This document shows positions 1-11,060 of a DNA stretch of 64,000 nt, in pieces (positions within the stretch are counted from its first letter, which is position 1; every line of letters begins with the position of its first letter). The DNA comes from Monodelphis domestica (taxonomy: Eukaryota > Chordata > Mammalia > Didelphimorphia > Didelphidae), in NCBI RefSeq assembly GCF_027887165.1, contig NC_077230.1, forward strand, positions 265,117,943-265,181,942. Reading direction: 5' to 3'. A model generated the notes under the pieces. It was not told the origin of the DNA and did not search any database. It was given only the letters and a program-made list of their open reading frames with translations. The position numbers and the translations under genes are program-made.

Positions 1-119
1 CCTTGTTCACCCCAACTTCCTCTTATTGTTGTTGTTCAGTAAGTTGTGTCCAATTTTTGAGAGTTTCTAAAGAGATTAATTCAGACTCTTCCCTAGAAGA
101 TCAAATACTGAAGATGAAT

Positions 120-237
120 TTTAAATCTTTGTCTACTTAAGGAGGAGATGGGACTCATTGGAAAAGACCTTTATGTTGGGAAAGATTGAAGGCAAAAGGA
201 GAAGGGAATGACAGAGGATAAGATTGATAGTGTCATG
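120..237 (+). mobile_element. RTE (BovB-like) LINE, left part
   Basis: It contains the conserved C-terminal RTE open-frame block (DSLEKTFMLGKIEGKRRRE-like, from GGACTCATTGGAAAAGACC). It stops at CATG, where an ERV is inserted, and resumes at 2159. Bases 16-60 hold a reverse-oriented RTE tail (GTTGTTCAG...TGTCC) that may be a separate fragment. Confidence 0.75.
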
Positions 238-2158
238 TGTGGAAAGAAAAACTAAAGCAAGTTTTGGACTTTCTGCCAATCAGGTGGAACAACCAGGAGG
301 TGGAATTTTAGAGAGAAGATACTGACAAGACTGACAGTTGGTGGGAGAAGGGTCAACAACACTATTGGACACAAAACACAAAATCATAAACTGACATATT
401 GGGAGACCTTGTTTAAATAAACAAATGATTGAAATTGTATTTATGCAAAATGTAAATATGTATAAAGTTAGTTCCATAAGGGCTTAGGCAAATAGAAAGA
501 TCAACAGATATTTCTATTTGACTGACATCTAGATGTGGAACAGTGTATATTATTGTATTATATGTAAATAATCTCTATAAATAATGTATATACTATAATT
601 AGGTTAGTAACAGTGAGAGAATCTATAAATATTTAGCATAGCATGTATATATGTTGTATATAAGATTAGGCTATAGATTAGACTAGAGACTTAGATAAGA
701 GTTATAATAAGTAGGGAATAGATTAGGAGTAAGTTAAGTTAAAGCATCGCATAGACAATTATACTTAGAAATAGATTTACGCTGCATTTGTAGATAGTAA
801 TGTTTTAATTATTTATTTTAAAGCTGATGCTAAAATTGTGTTTAGTGGAAATATATATAGATAAAATAGTTTGCAAATAATAATAGATATATAAAATAGG
901 GAAACTATTTGTTTTATTTTAACTTAGTAAAAGTAAGTAGTATTAGAACTAAGATTTTTTGTAATGGTTTTGTTCAAATATTTATTGTACTGAATTTATT
1001 GTAAAACCCTAAAACTACCCTTACCCAAACTTTCCTGTATAGAATTCCTTAGAATAGATAAAGTTAGCATAAAATAGTGATAGAGTAATTGAGGGAAGTT
1101 TATTATCTTGGGGAAAGTAGTTAGAAATTAGACTTAATAGATTGGTAACTATAATAAAAGTAAGTGACCTTAGGAAGGTCACAACAAAAAAAGGGGATGA
1201 TTGTAGAAAGGAAAACTAAAGCAAGTTTTGTACTTTCTGCCAATCAGGTGGAACAAACAGTAGTTGGAATGTTAGAGAGAAGAAAACTGACAGTTGGTGG
1301 GGGAAGGGGAACTGGGAGTGGCAGTTGGTTTCCTGACACACTCTCTTGGCCCTGGAACTGGAAGGAGCCTCTCTCCCTGTCTCTGGATAGAAGTGCCTCC
1401 ATTCATGATTTTCCCAACTGTGTGCTCTACCTGGATCCCTGTGATTGTGTTAATTGGACAAAAGGAATTAAGGAAAGCAGTTTGGACTCTAAGGCTGGTC
1501 TTTAGGGGCGTCAGCCTGAAGAGACAGGCCCAACCAGCTCTGAAAGTCAGAACTTTTCTTTCTCTTGCTGTCTACTGCTAACATTTTGAACTTAAGAAAA
1601 CTAGCACAGATTAGCATAGACAGGAATAAAGAAACCCTCCATCAGCCTGTGAGGCCTGGCCTTAGCTCAAAAGCAGATAGAGACTCAAGCCTCATCTAGG
1701 GAAATCCCTCTTCCCTGAAACCTCCCCAATCCAAACTTGTTATTAAAATTTATCCTTATTTAAATAACCACAGTCAGATAAGAGGACTATCATTTCAGGG
1801 GACATATAGGGAGCTGAAACTCAGGAAAGCCATTCAACTATAAACTGTCCTTATTGGACCCCTGCTGGGCAACTAAGTCTGGGGGGAGGCTTATCCCTCA
1901 GGAGGATCCGTGCTTACCTGCTCTGGGGTATCTGCAACATCAATCTATAGAGAAGATATTCCCTCAGGCTATCATAAGTGGCCCATTTCTTGGGAACCCC
2001 GTTTTTCAAAAATAGTCTCTTGGCAGGGGGCATCTCTTTCCTTTTACCTCATAGGCAGCCATATTCCCTGTCTCCCTTCAACTCCTCCATTCCTGTTATA
2101 AAACCTTCAATATCCCCTGTCCATCAATCCCCTACACATTTTCCCTATAGATATTACA
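238..2158 (+). mobile_element. Broken endogenous retrovirus, copy 1
   Basis: An LTR element inserted into the RTE LINE. The left end (238, TGTGGAAAG) matches the start of its 3' LTR (1202-2158, about 957 bases, TGTAG...TTACA). The internal part is short and non-coding and ends in a purine-rich tract (about 1186-1197) next to the 3' LTR. The flanking 4-base duplication is CATG (234-237 and 2159-2162). A related copy is at 44333-46502. It is clearly broken and has lost most of its interior; a 4-base duplication is usual for gammaretrovirus-like elements. Confidence 0.8.
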
Positions 2159-2255
2159 CATGGAAACAATAAACTAGGACAATCTTCAAGAGCTGGTGGA
2201 AGAGAGAAGGGCCTAGCATGACTGTGGAGTCATGAAATCTAGGACTGTCTCCAAG
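2159..2255 (+). mobile_element. RTE (BovB-like) LINE, right part
   Basis: Continues the RTE 3' end after the ERV: CATGGAAACAATAAACTAGG, then GTGGAAGAGAGAAGGGCC, as in the RTE tail that precedes the GACTGAAC end. It repeats the CATG at the junction. Confidence 0.7.
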
Positions 2256-2269
2256 CATTTATTTTATCA

Positions 2270-2465
2270 TTACATATGGTGTGGTATGGTATGCTATGCT
2301 CTAATCTAATTTAATCTAACATAACATAATATGGTATAATATAAGATATGATATGGTATGGTGTAACATAATAAATGTAATATAATGTAAAGTAATATAT
2401 TATGATATAACATAATAAATGCAATATCTTATATCATATGATATCATAAAATATAATGTAACAGT
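2270..2465 (+). repeat. AT-rich degenerate microsatellite (ATATGGTAT-like)
   Basis: Imperfect repeats of 5-10 bases such as TATGGTATGG, TAACATAAT and GATATGATA. There is no open frame and no transposon signature. Confidence 0.6.
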
Positions 2466-2544
2466 ACAATTATACCATTCAAACAGGTGGGTGGTTATCA
2501 TTTATAAAGCTTTCCAAGAAAGGGACTTTCCCAAATTCTCTGTT

Positions 2545-2646
2545 TAAAAAGCTTTGCAGTCAGGAAGTTCTTCCTTGTGTCTAGGTTAAATCTCTTGTCA
2601 AGGAGAGTATCATTCTTCTGCTCTCACATGTGACAATAACTACTGA
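2545..2646 (+). mobile_element. L3/CR1 LINE 3' fragment
   Basis: Contains AGGAAGTTCTTCCTTGTGTC and TAGGTTAAATCTC, a block typical of the L3/CR1 3' end. It is the target of the HNRNPM retrocopy. Confidence 0.5.
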
Positions 2647-2660
2647 AGAAGAGCCCATGA

Positions 2661-3359
2661 GACTGGACCATATGGGAGCCAATAACATAGAAAAAATGCA
2701 TCCTGCTATGGGTCCAGTCCTAGGTTCAGGAATGGAGCGCCTGGGACTTGCCATGTGAAGTCGTTTTGACAGAGCTTTGGAAATGGAGAGAGGAAACTCT
2801 GGAAGCAGTTTTGCACAGTCTTTTGGAGGTGCTGGTGGCCATGTGCCTGGGGTTGCTCAAAAAGCCTGCTGGATATTTGTGAGAGAGATCTCCCAATTTT
2901 GTGACTTTATATGGAAAATGCTAAAAGACAAATTCAATGAATGTGGCCATGTGTTGTCTCAAACATAAGGATGAAGAGTGGCAAATCCAAGAGTTGTGAC
3001 GAGGTCAAGTTTGAGTCTGAAGAGGTGGCAGAGAGAGCTTGCCAGATGATGAATGGGATAAAACTCAGTGGCAGAAAGATTGATGTGCAAATTGATAAAA
3101 ATGCTTAAGCAGTTGCCTTTTTTTTTTACATCAATACCAGACTTCCAATTTTGTATTTTGTTTTCCCTGTTAACCATTTAAATTTGTTGGCTGAATATAT
3201 AAAGATGTTAAAATTCAGTTGCTTTCCTGGGTGATTTTAATTACTTTTTTAATGACTGGGATTCCATTTGACTGTTTGCATTGAAATTGCAATGTATGCA
3301 GTTTTTTTGGTCATTATGTCTTTGATAATAAATACCCGTTACTGGGGAAAAGAAAAAAA
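2661..3359 (+). pseudogene. HNRNPM: HNRNPM processed pseudogene, 5' truncated
   Basis: A retrocopy of the 3' end of heterogeneous nuclear ribonucleoprotein M mRNA. It begins in the Met-Gly-Ala rich repeats (ERMGANN-like), passes MEMERGN..GGAGGHVPGVAQKA and the start of the last RRM (WKMLKDKFNECGHVL), then loses frame where YADIKMENGKSKG should follow. The remainder (KFES-EVAERACQMMNG-KLSGRKIDV) resumes in another frame and ends NA-stop near 3108. A 3' UTR with AATAAA at 3327-3332 and an A-rich tail follow. It is flanked by AGAAGAGCCCATGA (2647-2660) and AGAATAGCCCATGA (3360-3373), 14 bases with one mismatch, the signature of L1-mediated insertion. No introns; not functional. Confidence 0.92.
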
Positions 3360-3544
3360 AGAATAGCCCATGAAAGTGTCCTTTGGGGTTGCTTATTTAC
3401 CCCAAAATTCACTGCACCCCACCCCACCCAAGTCTGTCCATCACTATTTCTTGCCTGTTAAGCATTAAGTTCAGGTCAGAATCTGTATTCAACTCTATTT
3501 TAGGGACAGGGCTCATGGCTCTAATATTTGGATAAGGTATATTG

Positions 3545-3729
3545 TGCTCCCATTGGGCTGCTGGGTGGAGGGGCAGGTGAAGTGAGGAATGTCCCAAAGT
3601 GTCATCGGACACAGTAGAGAGGGGGAGGGGAGCAGCTCCCTCAGTCTTTCTAGTAAGGGGGGGTACATGTCCACAGTCAGTGCTCTGAGTGCCATCTTTC
3701 ACAACTGTGCCATAGGTTTGCCATAACTG
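3545..3729 (+). mobile_element. hAT-type non-autonomous DNA transposon, partial
   Basis: Shares CCATTGGGCTGCTGGGTGGA and a terminal CATAGGTTTGCCATAACTG with the complete copy at 63549-63766. The right terminal inverted repeat is present; the left end is not clear. Confidence 0.55.
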
Positions 3730-3736
3730 ATATAGT

Positions 3737-3937
3737 CTTTTTTTTTTTAACACTTTCTGTCTTAGAGTAGATACCAAGTATAAATTCCTAGGCAAAAGAA
3801 TGGTAAGAGCTAGGCAGCCGAGGTTAAGTGATTTACTCAGGGTCACAGAGCTAGGAAGTGTTGGGAATCCAGATTTGAACCCAGGCCCTCCTGACTCCAG
3901 GTCTGGTGCTTTAACGACTATGACACTTAGCTGTCCC
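3737..3937 (-). mobile_element. SINE1_Mdo-type SINE
   Basis: Reverse-oriented opossum SINE: T-rich tail, TTCTGTCTTAGAGTAG..., GTGATTTACTCAGGGTCACA and the tRNA-like head ending GCTGTCCC. Diverged. Confidence 0.8.
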
Positions 3938-3965
3938 AAAATATCTTTAAAAACTATTTAGGGTA

Positions 3966-4160
3966 GGGGCAGCTAGGTGGCTCAGTGGATTGAGAGCCAG
4001 GCCCAGAGTTGGGAGGCCATGGGTTAAAATCTGACACTTTCTAGCTATGTGACCCTGGGCAAGTCACTTAACCCCCATTGCCTAGCCCTTACCACTCTTC
4101 TGCCTTGGAACCAATACACAATATTGATTCCAAGATGGAAGGTAAGGGTTTAAAAAAATA
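3966..4160 (+). mobile_element. SINE1_Mdo-type SINE
   Basis: GGGGCAGCTAGGTGGCTCAG head, GTGACCCTGGGCAAGTCACT core, GGTAAGGGTTT plus A-rich tail. Confidence 0.95.
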
Positions 4161-4470
4161 GAGGTTTTTCATTAGAATTGGCTGGCTGGTTCCTGCTGTC
4201 ATTATAATTTACATGATATTAAGATAGAAATATCTTTCCAATTTGGGCCTCCAGTCAAAAAAAAACAACCAAATCCCAACTGTAATTGCTGATGAGGGCA
4301 CCAATAATAGATGCCCACAGATAAGATACCAGCCTGGAGTCTTGCTGGTAAGATGAAGATCAGGCTCTCATTTAACATGTATAATTACATAATAATTTTC
4401 ACATAAATCCTAGAAATCTTAAAACAGAGAGAATATTTAATCTTTTACAAGAGAAGGGAAATAAGCATTT

Positions 4471-4688
4471 TTTGTTGTTGTTGTTCAGTTGGGCCCCATT
4501 TGAGGTTTTCTTGGCAAGAATACTGGAGTGGTTTGCCATTGTCTTCTCAAGCTCATTTTACAGATGAGGAAATGGAGGCAGATAAGGTTAAGTGACTTGC
4601 CCAGGATCATACACCTAGTGTTTGAGGCTGGATTTGAACTCAGGTCTTTCTGATTCCAAGGTCTGCACTCTGCCACCTACCTGCCCCC
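4471..4688 (-). mobile_element. MAR1-type SINE with RTE tail
   Basis: Starts TTTGTTGTTGTTGTTCAGTT (RTE-like tail), with TGGTTTGCCATTGTCTTCTC and CTTGCCCAGGATCATACA, and ends CTGCCCCC. It is flanked by AAGCATTT at 4463-4470 and 4689-4696, a target-site duplication. Confidence 0.85.
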
Positions 4689-4696
4689 AAGCATTT

Positions 4697-4928
4697 ATTT
4701 TATACTTACTATGTGCCAGGCACTGTGCTGAATATCTTATTTGATCTTTACAACAATGGTCTGTGGTAGGTGCTCTTATGATTCCCATTTATAATTGAGA
4801 AAACTGAAGCAGTCAGAGTTAAGTGACTTGCCCAAAAATCACACAGTAAGTGTGTGAGACTGAATTTGAACTCAAATCTTCCTGACTTTCAGGTCTAGGG
4901 CTCTATCCACGATGCCAGTTAGCTGACA
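4697..4928 (-). mobile_element. MIR/THER1-type SINE
   Basis: Contains ACTATGTGCCAGGCACTGTG, then AAGTGACTTGCCC and TTTGAACTCAAATCTTCCTG, the MIR core in reverse. Confidence 0.75.
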
Positions 4929-5046
4929 TTATACAAGATGTGTTTAGCCAGTAAATATTGGTTTACTTGACTTGATATTTACTTGATATTTGTAAGAATT
5001 TAAAATTTTAGGTTTTATACTAAATATGAGAATTCTATAGTAATAT

Positions 5047-5480
5047 TGTGGTTGCCAATTTAAAGATATTATAACAAGTCAAAATGACTTTTAGTAGCTT
5101 TATCTACAAAGAGGTGGAAAGAGTGAAAGTGGAAAAATTTAAGAAGGTAGCGAATTATCTAGCCTATCACCCTAAACACTGCTCGGGTGTGGGGCTCAGA
5201 CCCAGCAAGGCTTTACCAAGGAGAAGATCCAAGCCCGAGATCCAACCTGAAGGTCCCTGGACAGGAATTTCAGGATTTTTTATAGTCCTTTTTCCATGTC
5301 CTTTCCTGTCCCTTCCTCCACTTTATGGAAACCAATTGTAGTCTTTCAATTTGCCTCGTACTGCCCAAGGGGTGGACAGTGGCCTCTGGAGTTGTCACCC
5401 ACTCTGGCAAGTGACTTGTGAATTCTCCTGCTTCGTGTAGGGGTGCTTAAGTTTTTGATTGATTAATTTAAAAGTTGCTG
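5047..5480. mobile_element. Possible solo LTR, unclassified
   Basis: Starts near GGTTGCCAATTTAAAG and carries AAGTCAAAATG..TTTTAGTAGCTTTATCTACA, resembling in layout the LTRs at 16275 and 36467. No clear ends or duplications were found. A shadow open frame (5084-5341) is not a gene. Confidence 0.3.
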
Positions 5481-5644
5481 ATTGATAGACAAAGAAGTTT
5501 GATTCACTCTTTACATATTAAAGGCTCGGCATGAGCTTTGGAACAAGGGGTAAATTGTATTTTAGCTGTGTTTATTCTACAAAGGTAGAAATTATAAAAA
5601 AAGAAAAGAAGTAATGTATGACTAGGACATTGAAAAGAAGGTAG

Positions 5645-5850
5645 GTAGAATGACACTGTGGAAAGAGTTTTTGTTTGGGAGCCAAAGGATTTAGGTTTAA
5701 ATCCTACCTCAAAGATATATTTTCTGGATCCCTTTTTGATTGAATCACTGAACTTCTCTGGCCTTTAGTTTCCTCATTTGTACAATAAAAGGATCAATCT
5801 AGAGAATCTCCAAAGACCTTTCCAATTTTATTTTTATGATTCTTTGAAAG
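5645..5850 (+). mobile_element. MIR/THER1-type SINE
   Basis: Forward MIR pattern: GGATTTAGGTTTAAATCCTA, TCCTCATTTGTACAATAAAA, then CCTTTCCAATTTTA. Confidence 0.65.
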
Positions 5851-6108
5851 GAAGATAAAGTTAAAGATAAGTTAAAAAGGACAGAAATAGGGAATTTATA
5901 TTTTATATGAATTGAGTTGTTGAGAACTGGATCTAGACCACATCGACCAGTTTCCTTCCTAAGAGCATGGATCCTTGGGTGGCTTTACTAGCCAGTGATG
6001 ACAGTCTCAGAAATATGTGATGGGAGAATCTACGTGACAAAGGCTTTCCAGTTAAGGGCCCCTTTAAAATTTTTTTTATATCTCTGGGTAGCTTTGGGAG
6101 GTGTTTGG

Positions 6109-6402
6109 TACAGTCATACTTCATTTTATTCTGCTTCCTTTTATTGCACTGTGCAGATTTTATTATTATTATTATTATTACAAATTGGAGGTTTATGGCA
6201 ACTCTGCATTAAGCAAGTCTATCACAGCATCATTTTTCCAACAGCATGTGCTCACATCATGCCTCTGTTTCACATTTTGGAAATTCTCAAATATTTCAGA
6301 CTTTATCTTTACTATTTTATCTGCAATGGTGACCTGTGATCAGTGGTCTTGGATGTAACTATTGTAATTGGTTTAGGATGCCATGAACTTCATTCACAGA
6401 AG
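6109..6402 (-). mobile_element. Tigger1-type pogo transposon, end fragment
   Basis: CATACTTCATTTTATTCTGC, ACAAATTGGAGGTTTATGGC, TTTTTCCAACAGCATGTGCT and GTGACCTGTGATCAGTG match the terminal 300 bases of the Tigger1 consensus in order. Only one end is present; a short ATT repeat (about 6160-6181) expanded inside it. Confidence 0.75.
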
Positions 6403-7103
6403 ACGGACAACTTGGGAGGGGGTACGTTCCAAGACTGACCATGGATGGCTAAAACCCTGGACATAAGCAAACTTCTGCTGACCCCATAGAAACATGATTT
6501 CTTTGTACATACATATTTATAATAACTCTTAGTTAACAATTAAATACATAGTAAGGCATTACCGACATTAAATACATTAATAATAAAGAACGTTATACAC
6601 TATTTTATAGTACTGTAGAGTAGCATTCCCTTTAACTATGGGGAATGTTCCAAGATCCCACAGTGGTTGCCTGAAACTGTGGATAGTTTTCTCTGATTTT
6701 TAACATCTATTTAACTTTCCTATATAGTACTGTGCTCTGTCCTCTCCCTGTTCCTGCCCCTCCAGTAGGTGCTCCTCAGCCTCCCACCCCGCCAAACACA
6801 CATACCCCAACCCACACACACAGACACTATCCAAATGAAAGCAGAAGAATTGAGGCAAGGAGAGACTGCCCTCCTCCAATACAGAGAGAGAAGACCTTTG
6901 CCCTGCTCTATCTGCCTGGTATGTATCTTCTAGGCGTAGCCTCCATATGTTTAAAAACTAGATTTATGTTAATCTGATTCTAATTCCATGTCCCCCTCCT
7001 TCATCCAACAGCAGCCCTCTTTCCTACTTCCCTCTTTTCCCTGGAATGACTTTGGTTAACTGAAACCTCTGAAAGGGAAACCTTAGATAAGGGGGACTAC
7101 TGT
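6403..7103. mobile_element. MER2-like (Tigger family) DNA transposon, broken
   Basis: GGGGGTACGTTCCAAGACTG and GGCTAAAACCCTGGACA at the left, a second similar block at 6638-6690 (AATGTTCCAAGATCCCACAG, TGCCTGAAACTGTGGATAG), and a right end AGATAAGGGGGACTACTG. This resembles MER2 (terminal CAGTAGTCCCCCTTATC). The doubled left block suggests two overlapping copies. The shadow open frame at 6732-6977 is not a gene. Confidence 0.65.
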
Positions 7104-7734
7104 AATTTGTATCAATCATGGCTTTAATTCAAAAGGAACAGATGCTTCCTCCACTAAATTTCTCCTACAGTTCCACATTATGGTGGATCCAGGTTGGGTC
7201 TCCATTAAATTGGAATGTTTAGAGGCAAGACAGAAATCACTGCCAACAAGAAGAATATAGACTAAAACATTTTATTATTTTTTTTAAATAGATTGAGATA
7301 TGTACTTAGTTTTCTTCTTAGCTCCTGGGACATCAAGAGAAGTGACTTCTCAATGGAAAAAAAATTTACTTATCCTAGAGGAAAGAAACATGAATAAATA
7401 AGTAAATTTCTTGCTTGGAGAGATGCTCCAACATTTTCTTCACCAAATTTTGAAGCAATTCTTATTTTTATTCTTAACAAGCACATATTCAATTGATGGA
7501 ATCACAATATAGGAACCATTTTGCTCAAGGAGCAATCTTATTACCTTGTGAATTAAGCTTCAGATTAATCAAAATAATAATCAAATAATAAAAACCAAGT
7601 AGAAGGGCAAGTAGTCTTCATTTGATAATACAAATATGTTTAAAAACTATATGTTAAATTGGTTCTAATTTATTTCATTTATTAATTTATTCATTTTCAA
7701 GGAAATTTCTCCTTATTCAAATTTATTTTCTATT
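7104..7734. other. Unassigned AT-rich sequence
   Basis: No open frame, RNA gene or recognised repeat was seen. Probably unique intergenic DNA or decayed transposon. Confidence 0.5.
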
Positions 7735-7865
7735 TTTAAATTTTAAAAATTTAATAACAAATTTCCACATAAGTTTTCTGCAGTTATATGATTCAAAATG
7801 TCTTCCTCCCTTCTTCCCTCCCCCTCCCAGAGGTGGCAAGCAACTAAATCTGGGTTATACATGTA
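7735..7865 (-). mobile_element. L1 3' UTR fragment
   Basis: TCTTCCTCCCTTCTTCCCTC and AGAGGTGGCAAGCAACTAAA, then TGGGTTATACATGTA, matching the L1 3' UTR seen again at 43910-44332. A C12/T9 homopolymer pair follows at about 7921-7942. Confidence 0.6.
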
Positions 7866-7942
7866 CTAAATTATTGTTTTAAAGAAATAAGATATTTATT
7901 AAATGTGTGAGAAGCACATTTCCCCCCCCCCCTTTTTTTTTC

Positions 7943-9257
7943 TTGGTACAAAAGGAGACACAATAGAGCAGATGAGCAGCAGAAGATAAAATGCCAAGAA
8001 AACTTAGCTAGGTATCTAACCTCGGCATATAAGCTCAATGGTTAGTGTTCCCCACTAATGACATGAAATCTAAGCAAAATCTCAACCATAACAGTAGCAG
8101 GTGAAAAACCTCATTCTAATGACTTTCAAGTAATCAAAGGCCAAAATTCTTGGCTCTTCTTCCCACTCCTTATATTAGACTATATTGATAGTTTATCCAA
8201 GGGTAGGTAGAGAAAGCAAAGGATACTGAAAGGAAAAGCTTTCAACTCATGTTTATTTAACAACTTTGGTTAAAGGAAAAAATATTAAAAATTATTGAAA
8301 GAAATTTTCATAGCAGTATGGGAAAATGCTGAACACAGAGCGGATGAATAAAATCCATTCACCAAAATGAGAATTTTAGGTTATTTGTGGATTTTACCCC
8401 TCTGCTGTTCCATATTGCCACTGAAATTGAAATAAATATTTGGTATACAGTCATGTTATTTATAGACAAAAGTTCAGTTGTGATTTGGATGGCTAATTAA
8501 TGTTATCATGGTTGATATTATTCCTTTTGAATGAATTTATATAAAGAGAAATATAATAAACTCGATTGTTTACATATCAAATGTTTTTCTTCTAGCTCAT
8601 GCAAATCATTCATACAGTTATTTTTTCAAAGAAAATTATTCATCTTAAACATTTTTCATTTTCTAAGACTTTGAAGTAACATTTTGCATATTGTAAAATG
8701 GAATATACCAAATTAAGGAAAAGGAGAAGTTACATTATTGCTTATATATCAGAGGTTCAGGCAACAAACAGTGGCTAACTTTACATTTGGATAACTTTTC
8801 TTCTGTCCCAGAGATTTTCTTGAGAGAGATAAGTGTAAGAGTTGACCTAGATTCCTAAGCTCTGCATCTCTGCCCCTGGAAGCTGGGTTATCATGGGTCC
8901 TTTAATCCTTTAGATTCTGAGCCAAGAGGAGATGTAAGAAACTTTGGGCCAGTAGCTCTCAGCACTGGGTCAGTTCCACTCAAACCTCTGTACCTCAAAG
9001 GGCCCTAGATCTCCTGCCTTTTACCCTAATTAACCAGTTTTGTTTTGTTTTTAATCTTGCTTTATGCTTTAGATATCTAGTGGTCAGTTTCCTTCCATGT
9101 TTATTGGTGATCGGGTTCAAATTCCCCCAATGATAGGGGATTCTGCCTGAACTCTTCATGAGTTGGATTTCTTGATCTTAAAGTCCAGGCTGAGTCCTTT
9201 CTATTTGCAATGGGCCTACTGGATAATAACTGTCAATCTGATTGGATTCTCATCCTA
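7943..9257. other. Unassigned AT-rich sequence
   Basis: No coding exon, repeat family or RNA gene recognised across 1.3 kb. Confidence 0.5.
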
Positions 9258-9390
9258 TAATTATAGATGTAGAGCTAAAAGAGACCTTAGAATAAACTCT
9301 TTTATTTTACTGAGTAGTTTAAACCCTAAGGTTAATTGACTTACTCAGGGTCACACAGGTTGTTCTGAGTTGGGCCTGACTTGGGCTAGT
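9258..9390 (-). mobile_element. MIR/THER1-type SINE fragment
   Basis: ATAATTATAGATGTAGAGCT, AAAGAGACCTTAGAATAA and TTGACTTACTCAGGGTCACA, the MIR core in reverse. Confidence 0.65.
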
Positions 9391-10561
9391 CCTCAAGTAG
9401 CTTAGATTTGATAGTAGAACGAACAATTGAGCCACTGTAAATCATCCAACAGTTAATAAAAAGAGATTTGTTTAACTGTTCCAGGAGAAGTATATTCAAC
9501 AAGGAGAGGCCCTGAGAACACTTGGATCAAGTCAGCTGGGTGAAACTCAATTGACTCTCATGATCTACCAGCTAAGCCTTGGAATTCTTCTAGCTGTGTA
9601 CTCAGTATGAAATAATGTCATCGTCCTGAGCCTTTAGTTTAACCAAAGATAATTTTTAAGGAAAAATTAGCCTAACCTGAATTGGGGGCATGGATTGGGG
9701 TATTGCTTCTACCACAGAGGGCCATGTGGCAGAGCTAGAATGAGAACTCAGTTCCTCCTGATTCCAAAATCAACAGTTTAATGGAATAGTGTTAACCCAA
9801 TTAAACAATCACTCATCATTCCACCTGTGCACTTTGGTGCAGATTTTTAACTGTTTAGGGCTCAGTCAGCAGTATTTGAGTGTCCCCTTTGGATTCATTT
9901 CCTAATTGCAGATTTCTGGCCTCACATCTCCATGTACTCAGCCATAGACTGATGGACCCCTCCTTGTTTGCCTGACCTGGAGGCATGTTTGGATTATAAA
10001 TTCTGGCTGTCCCTCTTTGGCCTCTCCTATCACTACCTGAACCTTGACAAAGAGAGTAAGGAATGACTAAGATATTGTCCCTACCTTCACTTTTATAGGA
10101 AGGGCTCTACACCTGGTCCAGCTATATCCACACTCGTCTGAATGCCACCACTGTAGCACAACCATCCATTGTGGTATTTTATGTAATAAAAGCAAGGCAG
10201 TCTCTATTCCTCCTTTCTACACTGTACTTTCTATCTGTTCCCACTGTGTCATTGTATAATCATACCTATCCAGCAGTCTGGAGGGAAATCAGTATGGGGT
10301 AGGGCCCTGATGATAACTGTATTCCAGAAAGCCCATTTAGAAAAATATTTAGGGAAATAATGAATAAAATTTAGTATAAACTTCTATTGTACCAAGAGGT
10401 TAAACAAGTGAACTGGGCTACATTTTGAATATCAAGTTAAAATTGATGACACCAAACATTTTTTAGGTAAGAGAAACAAAGGAGAAAAAATTTGACTCAA
10501 AGCTTTCCTAATACAGTATATAACATTAATTCATAATCAAATATGCTTTCTCTCTTCTGAG
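9391..10561. other. Region downstream of C11orf97
   Basis: This would contain the 3' UTR of C11orf97 just below 10562. At 9840-10290 a stretch with AATAAAAGC near 10184 followed by a T/C-rich segment looks LTR-like (U5-like), but no ends could be fixed. Otherwise nothing recognised. Confidence 0.35.
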
Positions 10562-10710
10562 CTAGAAAATCATGTGTATCTTACTTCTTATTCCTCCATG
10601 TCTGGAATAGTATTTAGGTTGTGGAAGTAAACTGTTTTTATTCTGTGATCCTGGCTTCAAGCTTCCCATAGAGAAGTTCCTTTTAATGCTCCAAATTCCT
10701 TCCAGAGCCA
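10562..10710 (-). CDS. C11orf97: C11orf97 orthologue, last coding exon with stop
   Basis: This 149-base terminal coding exon starts after the acceptor TATTGACAG at 10711-10719 and ends with TAG at 10564-10562. It encodes V(split)-ALEGIWSIKRNFSMGSLKPG followed by a tail containing NSLLPQPKYYSRHGG and ending KIHMIF. The GIWSIKRN and LLPQ-KYYSRHGG blocks agree with the human C-terminus as I recall it; the last residues after HGG appear lineage-specific. The three exons total 453 bases, 150 codons plus stop, with no frame break, so the gene looks functional. No clear AATAAA was found in the 400 bases downstream on the minus strand, so the 3' end of the transcript is not placed. Confidence 0.9.
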
Positions 10711-10982
10711 CTGTCAATATTTTAAAAAACAATAAAATGAGTTATTCACCTTGTTTTGCTTTCTTATTCAAAAATAAAACAAACTCTTACTGTTTTTGAA
10801 TGATTCCTTAATTTGTTATTCTTCTTGTGAAATCAGGCAAATAAGGTTATTTATTATCACTTAACAAGCTCATATTAAGTATTTTCAAGGCTTTTAGTTA
10901 ATTTTATTTGCATACAAATAAATTTGAATAAGAATCAGAGAAGAATATACAGGATAAAACTTACAGTGGTAAATATATTGGA

Positions 10983-11060
10983 GTAGCAAGCAGTATGGTA
11001 GAGTGGATAGCAAGCTGTCTTTAAGTGTCAGAAGATTCTTCCAATTCAGTTCTGCCCCAT
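10983..11060 (+). mobile_element. MIR fragment
   Basis: AGCAGTATGGTAGAGTGGAT then TTCCAATTCAGTTCTGCCCC, the start of a MIR. The rest of 11060-11507 is unassigned intron. Confidence 0.5.

Noticed and set aside
3409-3939. 176-codon minus-strand open frame
   Set aside because: It is the reverse of a SINE plus a hAT fragment; several similar frames elsewhere (GKSLNPHCLALTTLLP-type) are SINE translations.
1-10561. FUT4 or PIWIL4 expected next to C11orf97
   Set aside because: No long fucosyltransferase frame or PIWI motif is present; these genes would lie outside the window.
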